Below the pieces are notes generated by a model. It was not told the DNA's origin. It worked only from the letters and a program-made list of their open reading frames with translations, and ran no database searches. Made by a program: the position numbers and the translations under genes. DNA of 64,000 nt. Origin: JALORV01 sp963780715 (GTDB lineage Bacteria; Pseudomonadota; Gammaproteobacteria; Burkholderiales; Burkholderiaceae_F). The first letter of the stretch is position 1; the number at the start of each line of letters is the position of its first letter. Shown here one piece after another: positions 47,588-58,174 of the stretch. The stretch is taken from assembly GCA_963780715.1 (NCBI GenBank), contig CAWADK010000024.1, forward strand, positions 186,001 through 250,000, written 5' to 3'.

Positions 47588-48661
47588 ATGATCGATCGTT
47601 ACGACGTCATCGTGATCGGCGCCGGCATTGCCGGTGCTTCCGCCGCCTACTTTCTCGGCCGGCTGTCGGGCCGACTTCGCGTACTTGTCCTGGAGCGGGA
47701 GCCGATGCCGGGCATGCACAGCACCGGCCGCTCGGCGGCGCTGTTCATGGAAAGCTACGGACCGGCACAGGTTCGTGCGCTGACCCGCGCGAGCCGGCCC
47801 TTCCTGCAGAACCCGCCGGCAGGCTTCTGCTCGGCGCCGTTGCTGCGACCACGCGGCGCCTTGTTCGTCGGACGCGCCGACCAGGCCGATGCCGTAGAAG
47901 AGTTGTGCCGAAGACTGGATGCCGACGGCTGCGCCACAGAGCGTCTGGACAGTGCCGGCGCGTGCAGGCTGGTCGACGTGCTGCGACCCGAGGCGACGCA
48001 GCACGCGCTGCTCGACCCGAGCGCGTCCGACATCGATGTCGATGCCCTGCTTCAGGGCTACTTGCGCGGCGGGCGCGCCGCTGGCGTGCAAGTGCTCTGC
48101 AACGCGCCGGTGCAGGCACTGAATTTCGATGGCACGGCCTGGCATGTGGAGGCGGGTGATCGGCGCTTCAGTGCGGGTGTCGTCATCAACGCTGCCGGGG
48201 CCTGGGTGGACGAGGTGGCGCGCATCGCCGGCGTGGCGCCGATCGGCATCGAGCCGCGTCGACGCTCCGCGATGGTGTTCGACCCACCCGACGGCGTCGA
48301 TAGCCGCGACTGGACGTGCGTCATCGGCATTGCGGAAGATTTTTACTTCAAGCCGGAGGCAGGACTGCTGCTGGGTTCCCCGGCCAACGCCGACCCGGTG
48401 CCACCGCAGGATGTGCTGCCCGAGGAAATCGACATTGCCACAGCGATCGACCGGATCGAGACGGCGACGACGCTGCGGATCCGGCGGCCCCGTCGGACCT
48501 GGGCGGGCTTGCGCTCGTTCGTTGCGAGCGGCGAGATCGTCGCGCAGCGGGACGACGCGAACCCACGCTTCATCTGGGCCGCCGCGTTGGGTGGCTATGG
48601 CATCCAGACGAGTCCGGCCGTCGGTGAACGGTGCGCCCGCATCGTCGACTCGATCGCATAG
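47588..48661 (+). CDS. FAD-dependent oxidoreductase (DAO family)
   Basis: A 357-residue glycine/D-amino-acid-oxidase-like flavoprotein. The Rossmann dinucleotide motif is VIVIGAGIAGASAAYFL, then EREPMPGMHSTGRSAALF, NAAGAWVDEVARIAGV and a C-terminal GGYGIQTSPAVG that closes the FAD site. Related enzymes oxidise D-amino acids, sarcosine or hydroxyacids; the substrate is unknown. Confidence 0.87.
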   Translation: MIDRYDVIVIGAGIAGASAAYFLGRLSGRLRVLVLEREPMPGMHSTGRSAALFMESYGPAQVRALTRASRPFLQNPPAGFCSAPLLRPRGALFVGRADQADAVEELCRRLDADGCATERLDSAGACRLVDVLRPEATQHALLDPSASDIDVDALLQGYLRGGRAAGVQVLCNAPVQALNFDGTAWHVEAGDRRFSAGVVINAAGAWVDEVARIAGVAPIGIEPRRRSAMVFDPPDGVDSRDWTCVIGIAEDFYFKPEAGLLLGSPANADPVPPQDVLPEEIDIATAIDRIETATTLRIRRPRRTWAGLRSFVASGEIVAQRDDANPRFIWAAALGGYGIQTSPAVGERCARIVDSIA

Positions 48662-48803
48662 CGCGGCGCGGTCGGGCGGGCGTGACAATCACGGTCGCAT
48701 GTGGCCGAGCCGCGGGCAAAGTGGCGCGCGCGCTCCGGGCTTGGGCTTTGCGGTCCATGATCTGAGCGGAGCCAGCCGCATGCTGGAGTAAAGGAATAAC
48801 CCG

Positions 48804-49613
48804 ATGGCCACATCCAGGAAGCAGCGAAGCGAGACCGCGCTCATCACCGGAGCCTCGTCCGGCATCGGGCAGGCGCTGGCAAAGCGCTTTGCGCGGTCGG
48901 GACACCCGGTCGTGCTGGTGGCGCGCAACCGGACCGGGCTCGAAACACTGGCCGCCGCGCTGGCCGCCGATCACGGCGTCATGGCGTGGGCTCAACCCGC
49001 GGATCTCGCTCGGCCTGGGGCAGCCCAGGCGCTGGCGGCGGAGTTGAAACGCAAACGGATCCGCATCGACGTACTGGTGAACAACGCCGGCGTGCTGCAG
49101 CAGGGGCGCTTCATCGCCGTGCCGGCCGAACGTCACCAGGCCCTGATTGACCTCAATGTTGCAGGGCTGACGGCGATGCTCGCGCATTTCCTGCCTGCGA
49201 TGTGTGCGCGAAGACGGGGGCGCATCCTCAACGTCGCCTCCATTGCCGCCTTTCAACCGGTGCCGATGCTGGCGACGTACGCCGCGACCAAGGCCTTTGT
49301 GCTGTCACTGACCGAATCGCTTGCGGAAGAGCTGAAGGACTCCGGGGTCACGGCCACTGCAGTCTGCCCGGGCATCACCGCCACCAACATGCTGAGCAGC
49401 GCAACCCTGGAGAATGCCCGGCTCGCGAAGCTGCCGGGCTTGCTGGTCGGTGACGCGGATGAGGTGGCCGACGAGGCGTACCGGGCGTGCATGGAGGGCG
49501 CCGTCGTCGCGGTGCCTGGGCGGCTCAACCAGGCCGTGACGCTCGCCTCGCGCGCGACGCCGAAGTGGCTGCTCCGGCGCATCGCGGGCACCCTGATGAG
49601 TGCGGGGGCGTAG
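48804..49613 (+). CDS. Short-chain dehydrogenase/reductase
   Basis: A 269-residue classical-type SDR. NAD(P)-binding TALITGASSGIGQALAKRF, the NNAG motif in VLVNNAGVLQQG, and the catalytic Ser-Tyr-Lys in VASIAAF and TYAATKAF. The form (AELKDSGV, PGITATNM) is close to the DltE/YdfG-like oxidoreductases of unknown substrate. It is followed by a KAS III gene, so a lipid-related role is possible. Confidence 0.87.
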   Translation: MATSRKQRSETALITGASSGIGQALAKRFARSGHPVVLVARNRTGLETLAAALAADHGVMAWAQPADLARPGAAQALAAELKRKRIRIDVLVNNAGVLQQGRFIAVPAERHQALIDLNVAGLTAMLAHFLPAMCARRRGRILNVASIAAFQPVPMLATYAATKAFVLSLTESLAEELKDSGVTATAVCPGITATNMLSSATLENARLAKLPGLLVGDADEVADEAYRACMEGAVVAVPGRLNQAVTLASRATPKWLLRRIAGTLMSAGA

Positions 49614-49698
49614 GGACATCGAAGTGCCGGCGGCCCGCGCATCAGCGTGCGGCTCGTAGTGCCCTCGGGACCGTTCCGCACAGACTCCGGCCGCTGGC

Positions 49699-50841
49699 GT
49701 GGCGACGTCGCTCTGCGGAGTACGATCCAAGACCCGGCTGCACGAACCCCGTGCGGCGGACATTCCGGAAGAGGCGCCCTTGGAACCGTCCGTGTCGATC
49801 CTTGCCACGGCCAGCACGTTGCCGGAGGCAATCGTTTCGAACCACGACATCGGGCAGCGCCTGCTGGACGGTGTCGAGATCGACGACGAGGAGTCGGCCG
49901 AGATCGTTGCGCGCATCCGCGAACGCGCCGAGCTGATCGAGAAGAAGACGGGGCTTCGGTCGCGGCACTTCTTTGCGCCGGACGAGTCCCCGGTCACGGT
50001 CGGAACCGAACTTCTCGAGCGCCTGATGGCCGGGCAGTCGTGGTCCGAACTCGACGCGATCATCGTCTCATCGTCGAGCGCGCACGGGTTCCCCGGATTG
50101 TCGCAGCAGATCGTTGCGGCGGCGCGCGGCCAGCACCCCGAACTGGGTGCGCCGTTCGTGCTCGATGTGGGCAGCAATGCCTGCACGGGCTTCATGTACG
50201 CCCTGGCGATCGGCAGCAGCGTCATGCAGGCGCTCGGTTATCGCCGCGTGGCCTGTGTGGCGCTGGAATTCTCGTCGCGCTGCATTGCCTACGATCCGCT
50301 GTCGTTCGGCACGAGCACGCTCTTCGGCGATGCGGCGGCGGGACTGTTGCTGGGGCGCGCTGTGCGCGGCCTCGCGACGGTGCGCGCCGTGCGCGCCAGT
50401 TCGATGATCGACTCCCAGACGATCGCGATGGTCAAGGGCATGGGCATGCAGGCCGCCCACCCGGCGCTCGACGTGCCCAAGTCGGCGCGGTGGTTCATGG
50501 CCGGACCGCCGGTGGCCATCGGCGCAACACGCATTTTGGTCGAGGAGATCGAGCGCGTGCAGCGCGAGGGCACGCGAATCGACTGGTTGATCCCGCACCA
50601 GGCCAACCTCACCCGCATACTGATCCCGGCCTGCGTCAAGACCGGCATCGATCCGGATCGCTTGTGCGCATCGTTCGCCGATACGGGCAATACCTCGAGC
50701 GCCAGCATTCCGTTGCTGCTGGACCAGCTGATCCGTTCGGGACGCGCTGAACGTGGCCAGACCGCCCTGATGGTGGGCTTCGGTGCGAGCTTCTCGATCG
50801 GATCGGCGGTGGTCGAGTTCGACCAGTTGCCCGCTTCATAG
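49699..50841 (+). CDS. Beta-ketoacyl-ACP synthase III family protein
   Basis: A 380-residue FabH-like condensing enzyme. The catalytic triad is visible: Cys in DVGSNACTGFMYALAIG, His in DWLIPHQANLTRILIP and Asn in SFADTGNTSSASIPLLL. Family sequence begins near residue 30 (SILATASTLPEAIVSN), so the TTG at 49780, preceded by GAAGAGG, may be the real start; 49699 is a GTG. An isolated KAS III may condense unusual starters. Confidence 0.87.
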   Translation: MATSLCGVRSKTRLHEPRAADIPEEAPLEPSVSILATASTLPEAIVSNHDIGQRLLDGVEIDDEESAEIVARIRERAELIEKKTGLRSRHFFAPDESPVTVGTELLERLMAGQSWSELDAIIVSSSSAHGFPGLSQQIVAAARGQHPELGAPFVLDVGSNACTGFMYALAIGSSVMQALGYRRVACVALEFSSRCIAYDPLSFGTSTLFGDAAAGLLLGRAVRGLATVRAVRASSMIDSQTIAMVKGMGMQAAHPALDVPKSARWFMAGPPVAIGATRILVEEIERVQREGTRIDWLIPHQANLTRILIPACVKTGIDPDRLCASFADTGNTSSASIPLLLDQLIRSGRAERGQTALMVGFGASFSIGSAVVEFDQLPAS

Positions 50842-50946
50842 CGCAGTCCGATCGCACGCATGCGCTGCGACCAACGCGCCGTAGTACGCTGAACCGGACG
50901 TTCGCGCGATGGCGGAAGCGTTGCATCGCAGGCGCGTGAGCCTCCA

Positions 50947-51423
50947 TTGACGAGCGGGCGCATTCGGATCGAGGTCGCAGACCCGCAGGGTACGGCCGCC
51001 CTGACCCTGCTCCGCGTGGCGGCCGCGGAAGCGCGGGCGCTTTATCCGGAACTGCAGGAAGCCGCCGCGACCTGGCCCACCAATCCGCCGACGCCGGCAC
51101 GCGGGATCTACCTCATCGCGCACGTCGACACGCTGGCGGTGGGCATGGGCGCACTGCGGCCACTCGACGAGCTGAGCGCCGAAGTCAGGCGGCTCTATGT
51201 GCTGCCGTCACACCGGCGTCTCGGCGTCGCGCGGCTCATCCTCGTGGAACTCGAGAGGCGGGCGCTGCAGTTCGGGTACCGCGTGCTGCGGCTCGAGACG
51301 GGCGATCGACAGCAGGCGGCGCTGCGACTGTACGAAGCCTGCGGCTTTCGCCGGATCGATGCCTACGCCCCGTACACCGGTGACCCAACGAACGTGTGTT
51401 TTGAGAAGTCGCTGGCCGACTGA
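50947..51423 (+). CDS. GNAT-family N-acetyltransferase
   Basis: A 158-residue acetyltransferase with EVRRLYVLPSHRRLGVARL as the acetyl-CoA loop and LYEACGFRRIDAYAPYTGDP at the end, matching GNATs of the YhbS/PaiA kind. TTG start at 50947. It is convergent with copA, 23 bases apart. The substrate is unknown. Confidence 0.85.
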   Translation: MTSGRIRIEVADPQGTAALTLLRVAAAEARALYPELQEAAATWPTNPPTPARGIYLIAHVDTLAVGMGALRPLDELSAEVRRLYVLPSHRRLGVARLILVELERRALQFGYRVLRLETGDRQQAALRLYEACGFRRIDAYAPYTGDPTNVCFEKSLAD

Positions 51424-51446
51424 GCGCGTGCCCGGAGTCCGTCGCT

Positions 51447-53969
<2,523 letters not shown>

Positions 53970-54020
53970 CGCGTGGACTGTAATCCTTCGGACGGCAGGC
54001 GATCTCCGGGTAAGTTGCGC

Positions 54021-54038
54021 GCTTGAGCGGGGTCAAGC
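54021..54038. promoter_or_regulatory. Dyad between copA and the CIA30 gene
   Basis: An 18-base dyad, GCTTGA-GCGGGG-TCAAGC, lies 52 bases upstream of the copA start in a divergent intergenic region. MerR-family copper regulators use dyads of this size inside a long-spacer promoter, but no convincing -10 box was found, so this is tentative. Confidence 0.3.
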
Positions 54039-54091
54039 ACACCGGCGTCCAGAATCCTGTTCTTAAAATGTGGGCGGTTCGCCTTCTTGCA

Positions 54092-54604
54092 ATGGAAATG
54101 TCCCCAAGCGACGTGACTCTGGATCCAACCGATTGGCAGATCGTCAATGACGGTGTCATGGGCGGGATGTCGTCCTCGCGCGTCGTGGCGGCGCCGGGTG
54201 GCGGGCTGCGATTCGAAGGCAGGATCTCTCTGGAGCACGGCGGCGGCTTCGCTTCGTCGCGCTGTGCCTTTTCGTTGCCGAAGGCTGTACCGAGTGGGGC
54301 CGTGAGGGGATTTGTCCTGCGGGTGCACGGCGACGGCAAGCACTACCGCCTGACGATCTTCACGCGCAGCGCCACGACGAATTCGCGTGAGCCGTACCAC
54401 TATCAGGGGAAGTTCGAGACGAACGGCGACGAGCAGGAGATCCGCCTCCCGCTCGCCGCGTTCAAGGCCAGCCTGCGCGGTCGCCAGGTGGCCGCCCCCG
54501 ACCTCAACCCGGACCTGATCATCGGGCTGGGGCTGCAGATCTCGGACCGGCAGTCCGGTCCGTTCTTCATCGACCTGCGCGCGGTAGCGCCCGTTGAGGC
54601 GTAG
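54092..54604 (+). CDS. CIA30-family protein
   Basis: A 170-residue protein of the complex I intermediate-associated protein 30 family, a galactose-binding-like beta fold. WQIVNDGVMGGMSSSRV is the diagnostic segment, then SRCAFSLPKA and YHYQGKFETN. Bacterial members have no firmly established role. The start is uncertain; several ATG codons lie in frame (54068, 54092, 54098), and the domain starts about 10 residues after 54092. Confidence 0.8.
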   Translation: MEMSPSDVTLDPTDWQIVNDGVMGGMSSSRVVAAPGGGLRFEGRISLEHGGGFASSRCAFSLPKAVPSGAVRGFVLRVHGDGKHYRLTIFTRSATTNSREPYHYQGKFETNGDEQEIRLPLAAFKASLRGRQVAAPDLNPDLIIGLGLQISDRQSGPFFIDLRAVAPVEA

Positions 54605-54609
54605 AGGTT

Positions 54610-55225
54610 TCAACCGGCCTGCAGTACACACTGCGAACAGGCTTTGGGCGTCGTCCTGCGCGCCGGCAGGCCGAGCAACGCCAGCTCCTCGGCTTCGTTG
54701 CGACGCCTGACCCCGACCCACCGCTCGATGGCAGCCTCGAGTCGCGACCATAGGCCGACCTCTTCGAGCAGCGGGTTGAGGAAGTTGGTGATCACGCAAT
54801 AGTGAGTCGTGCGGGTGCCGGCGTGATGGCGCCCATGATGACGCGCGTTCTGCAGCAGGTAGAGCCGCTGCAGAACGCCGACGACCCAGGGCAGTTCGCT
54901 CCGGTTCATGTGCGCCCACTTGTGGATCTGGTTGGCGTTGGCCACCAGCACGGCGAACAGCACCACGTGCCACGACAGCCAGCCCGTCGCGGCGGCGGCG
55001 CAGATGACCAGGGCACCGCCGAGCGCGAGGTCCCACGAACTCTGCAGCCAGGAGCGGGCCAGGAACTCGCGCGGTCGCCAGTGGTGGCGCAGGTTGTCGT
55101 GAGCGATCCGTCCGAGCAAGGGCGTCGCGGGACGCGCATAGGCATCCTCGGCCCAGTGCACGAAATCCGGATACGAAGTCGGCCAGCAGGACGGTGGCAA
55201 CGCCTTCAACAAGCAGGGAACTCAT
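54610..55225 (-). CDS. CarF/TMEM189-type lipid desaturase (frameshifted)
   Basis: About 204 residues when repaired. The lipid-desaturase histidines are seen in NQIHKWAHMNRSELPWVV, NARHHGRHHAGTRTTHYC and VITNFLNPLLEEVGLWSRLE, with at least two hydrophobic segments. The pattern is that of plasmanylethanolamine desaturase (CarF in Myxococcus, TMEM189/PEDS1 in animals), which makes the vinyl-ether bond of plasmalogens. The N-terminus MSSLLVEGVATVLLADFVSG (ATG at 55223-55225) is joined to FVHWAEDAYARP only after removing one base near 55162. Divergent from an XRE regulator. Confidence 0.82.
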
Positions 55226-55349
55226 GGAGTGCTCGTTCGGTGAGCCGCGACATCGCGGCGACGCCACGGTGCCGCGGATTCGCCGGAATCCGAGCCTTGT
55301 TCGATCAGGTATCGTCTCCTGATACCAGAAGACGACGGGGGCGAAACAC

Positions 55350-56096
55350 ATGACCGAGCAGCTGATCGACGCGCTCAAGCGGGTGCTGAAGAGCCGGCGC
55401 CTGACCTACGCCGACCTGGCGACCGGCATCGGACTGTCAGAAGCGAGCGTGAAGCGGCTCTTCTCGCAGCGCACGTTCACGCTGGAGCGGCTGGAGGAGG
55501 TGCTGCGATGGCTCGAGATCGACTTCTTCGAACTCGCCCGACTGGCTCGCGGCGCGACCGACGCGCCGCAGCAGATGTCCGAGGCGCAGGAGCACGCGCT
55601 CGCCGCCGAGCCGCAGCTGATGGGAGTGTTCTACCTGCTGTTCAATGACTGGCAGCCGGCGCGGATCCTGGAACGCTACGAACTCGGCGAGCCGGGACTC
55701 ACGCGACTGCTGGCGCGGCTGGATCGGCTCGGACTGATCGAACTGCTGCCCGGCAACCGCGTGAAGCTGCGCGTCAGCCGCAATCTGCGGTTGCGCCCGA
55801 GCGGTGCGATCCGCGCCCGGCACGGCCAGCGAGCTATGGCGGAGTTCCTCGCCGTCGAGTTCGACCGTCACGGCGGGCACTTCCGCTTCGAGTTCCGGGA
55901 TGTCTCGGCGGCGTCGTTCGCGGTGCTGGAGCGCAAGATCGACCGGCTGGCGGCGGAGTTCAACGAGCTCGCCGAGCTCGACAGCACCTTGCCCCCGGAA
56001 CGGCGTCAGTCAGTCGGACTGGCGCTCGGCATGCGGCCGTGGCGCATCGGACAGGTCACCGGACTCAAGGAACGGCCGCGGCGCGCCGGCAGGTAG
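55350..56096 (+). CDS. XRE-family transcriptional regulator
   Basis: A 248-residue regulator. The N-terminal helix-turn-helix is LTYADLATGIGLSEASVKRL with FTLERLEEVLRWLEIDFFEL. A longer C-terminal region (LLFNDWQPARILERYELGE, MAEFLAVEFDRHGGHF) probably mediates dimerisation or sensing. It is divergent from the CarF-like gene across 124 bases and may control it. No ligand motif seen. Confidence 0.82.
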   Translation: MTEQLIDALKRVLKSRRLTYADLATGIGLSEASVKRLFSQRTFTLERLEEVLRWLEIDFFELARLARGATDAPQQMSEAQEHALAAEPQLMGVFYLLFNDWQPARILERYELGEPGLTRLLARLDRLGLIELLPGNRVKLRVSRNLRLRPSGAIRARHGQRAMAEFLAVEFDRHGGHFRFEFRDVSAASFAVLERKIDRLAAEFNELAELDSTLPPERRQSVGLALGMRPWRIGQVTGLKERPRRAGR

Positions 56097-56120
56097 CGCG
56101 ACGCGTCGCGGTCCGCGGCG

Positions 56121-57032
56121 TCAGTCCGCGACGGTCGCCGCGCTGGCTGCCGAGGACGCTGCCGTGGTCGCAGACGCCTGCGTGAACGACAGCACGGCCT
56201 CGCGATAAGCCGAGGCTGAGCCGCGCATTCCCGAGTGGGTCGCACCTTCCAGCTTGACGACCCGCTTGTCGCGGCTGCCGGCGCGCTGGTAGAGCTCGTC
56301 GGCCATCGTGTGCGGCACGACGTTGTCCGCCGTGCCATGCAGGATCAGCAGCGGCGCGGTGACCTTCTCGATGCGCGCCGACGAATCGAAGCGCTGCGTG
56401 ACCACCAGTCCGATGCCCGGCACCCATCCCCAGCGCATGCCTTTCACGAGGTCCGGAATCGACGTGAATGTCGCTTCCACGATCACACCCGCCAGTTGAT
56501 CGGCCGGCAACTGACTGGCCAGGTCGATCGCCAGTGCACCGCCCAGGCTGTGCCCGTAGACATAGCGCCGGGAGGCGTCTGTCTGGCGCCGCGCCAGTTC
56601 GTCGAATGCTGCTCGCGTGTCTTCGCTCGCCGTTGCCTCCGACGGCAGGATCTCGGTGCTCCTGCCGAAGCCGCGATAGTCGACGGCCAGCACATTGAAG
56701 CCGAGGTCGTGCCACCGCGCGATGCGGAAGACGCTGCCGTTCATGTTCCAGCGGGCGCCATGCAGGTAGAGCACGGTGGGTGCGCTCGCGGCGTCCTTCT
56801 GCGGCACATACCAGAAGTGCAGCGTGTCGCCGTTGGCAAGGCGGACGTCGTACTCCTCGGTGCCGTCGAGAGGCTCGGCGAACCAGCGCGGGTTGTCGCG
56901 CGCGGGATTGAAGATCGCCTGACGTTGCCACTCGTCGAGCGAGGTGCAGCCGGCGACGGCCCCCAGCCCGATAAGGGTGGCGGCGATTGCCGCCAGCCAG
57001 CGGCGCAGGGAAAGGGCGGGCGGACGAGTCAT
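56121..57032 (-). CDS. Alpha/beta-hydrolase lipoprotein
   Basis: A 303-residue lipoprotein with a lipobox near residue 29 (LGAVAGC). The alpha/beta-hydrolase fold is shown by VLYLHGARWNMNG (oxyanion region), VDYRGFGRS, the nucleophile elbow YVYGHSLGGALAID and LLILHGTADNVVP with the acidic residue. The catalytic His is likely in ATHSGM. Related to BEM46/ABHD13-like proteins of unknown substrate. Confidence 0.87.
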   Translation of the reverse strand: MTRPPALSLRRWLAAIAATLIGLGAVAGCTSLDEWQRQAIFNPARDNPRWFAEPLDGTEEYDVRLANGDTLHFWYVPQKDAASAPTVLYLHGARWNMNGSVFRIARWHDLGFNVLAVDYRGFGRSTEILPSEATASEDTRAAFDELARRQTDASRRYVYGHSLGGALAIDLASQLPADQLAGVIVEATFTSIPDLVKGMRWGWVPGIGLVVTQRFDSSARIEKVTAPLLILHGTADNVVPHTMADELYQRAGSRDKRVVKLEGATHSGMRGSASAYREAVLSFTQASATTAASSAASAATVAD

Positions 57033-57090
57033 GGCGGGTTCGACCGGATCAGCGGCCGGAGGTTCGCGCTAGGCCCGCCCGTCGTTCGGC

Positions 57091-57594
57091 CTAGATCGCG
57101 CCAATGAAGTCCCGCTTGCCGAGCTCGACACCGTTGTGGCGCAGGATGTCGTAGGCGGTCGTGGCGTGGAAGAAGAAGTTCGGCAGCGCCATGTGAGCCA
57201 GATAGGGGAGCCCCTTGAAGCTCAGCGTCTGGTCGCGGATCTTCATCTGCACGTCCCGCTCCTCGGCGCCCGCGAAGCGGGCCGCCGGGAAGCCCTGCAC
57301 GTAGTCGACGGTCCGTGCGATGCGCGCCTTGAGCGCCTCGATCGTCGTCTCGTTGTCGTCGTACTTGGGTGGCTCCTCGCCGGCCAGACGCGCGACGGTG
57401 CCCTTGGCGAAGTCACATGCCACCTGAACCTGCTTGGTCAGGGGGAACATGTCCGGGTAGAGCCGCGCTGCCAGCAGGACGGCCGGGTCGATCTTCTTCG
57501 CCTCGGCATGGGCGGCGGCCTTGTCGAGGATGGCGGACAGGTTGCCGAGCGTCTTCGCGAAGACCGGCACCGACATCGAGTACATGAGGTTCAT
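57091..57594 (-). CDS. DUF1993-family protein
   Basis: A 167-residue four-helix protein with the DUF1993 pattern: SVPVFAKTLGNLSAILDKAA, LAARLYPDMFPLTKQVQVAC and LPNFFFHATTAYDILRHNGV. Related to DinB-like bundles but lacking an obvious metal triad. Function unknown. The ATG at 57594 overlaps the stop of the SET-domain gene by four bases, so they are co-translated. Confidence 0.85.
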   Translation of the reverse strand: MNLMYSMSVPVFAKTLGNLSAILDKAAAHAEAKKIDPAVLLAARLYPDMFPLTKQVQVACDFAKGTVARLAGEEPPKYDDNETTIEALKARIARTVDYVQGFPAARFAGAEERDVQMKIRDQTLSFKGLPYLAHMALPNFFFHATTAYDILRHNGVELGKRDFIGAI

Positions 57595-58076
57595 TTGGCG
57601 TCTTTCTTCTTGCGGGTCCGGAGGGCGAACATCGTGCCGCGGCACTTGGGCGAGCCGCAACGGCACTCGTGCTGCTTCTTCAACGTGGGCGTGAGCCGCT
57701 CGTCGATGATCAGTCCGTAGTCGTAGTTGAGTTCCTCGCCACGGCGGATGTCGCGCAGGGCTTCGATGAAGACGCGGCCGTCATCGGTCTCCTCGCTCTC
57801 GCAGTTCGGTTCGCACGAGTGATTGATCCAGCGCGCCGCATTGCCGTTGACGTTGGCATCGATCACGGTCTTGCCGTCCGACAGCGAGAAGAAGAACGTG
57901 TGGTTCGGATCGTCGGGATCCGAGGGCGGGCGGCGATCGGCTTCCTTCCACGTGATGCGCTCGCCCTTGTACTCGATGATGCGTTCACCGGCGGCGAGCT
58001 TGCGTGCGGCGTACACGCCGCGGCCATGGATCCTGGAATTGCGTATGACGATGCGCGGCTTGCGCGTTTGGGACAT
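57591..58076 (-). CDS. SET-domain protein-lysine methyltransferase
   Basis: A 161-residue SET protein. RIHGRGVYAARKLAAGERII opens the domain, INHSCEPNCESEE is the S-adenosylmethionine and catalytic motif, GEELNYDYG supplies the catalytic tyrosine and CRCGSPKCRGTM is a post-SET zinc cluster. The gene is complete and has the layout of eukaryote-like SET methyltransferases. The substrate in bacteria is unknown; histone-like proteins are candidates. Coupled to the DUF1993 gene. Confidence 0.88.
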   Translation of the reverse strand: MSQTRKPRIVIRNSRIHGRGVYAARKLAAGERIIEYKGERITWKEADRRPPSDPDDPNHTFFFSLSDGKTVIDANVNGNAARWINHSCEPNCESEETDDGRVFIEALRDIRRGEELNYDYGLIIDERLTPTLKKQHECRCGSPKCRGTMFALRTRKKKDAK

Positions 58077-58174
58077 CGGGGGTTCCTGCGAAAGATGCGT
58101 TGTAACGAAGGCGGTGTCGCGATGCCGGGTGCGGCCGGCAGCCGCAAGTATCTCAGATCGTCGCGGCGCCGGAC

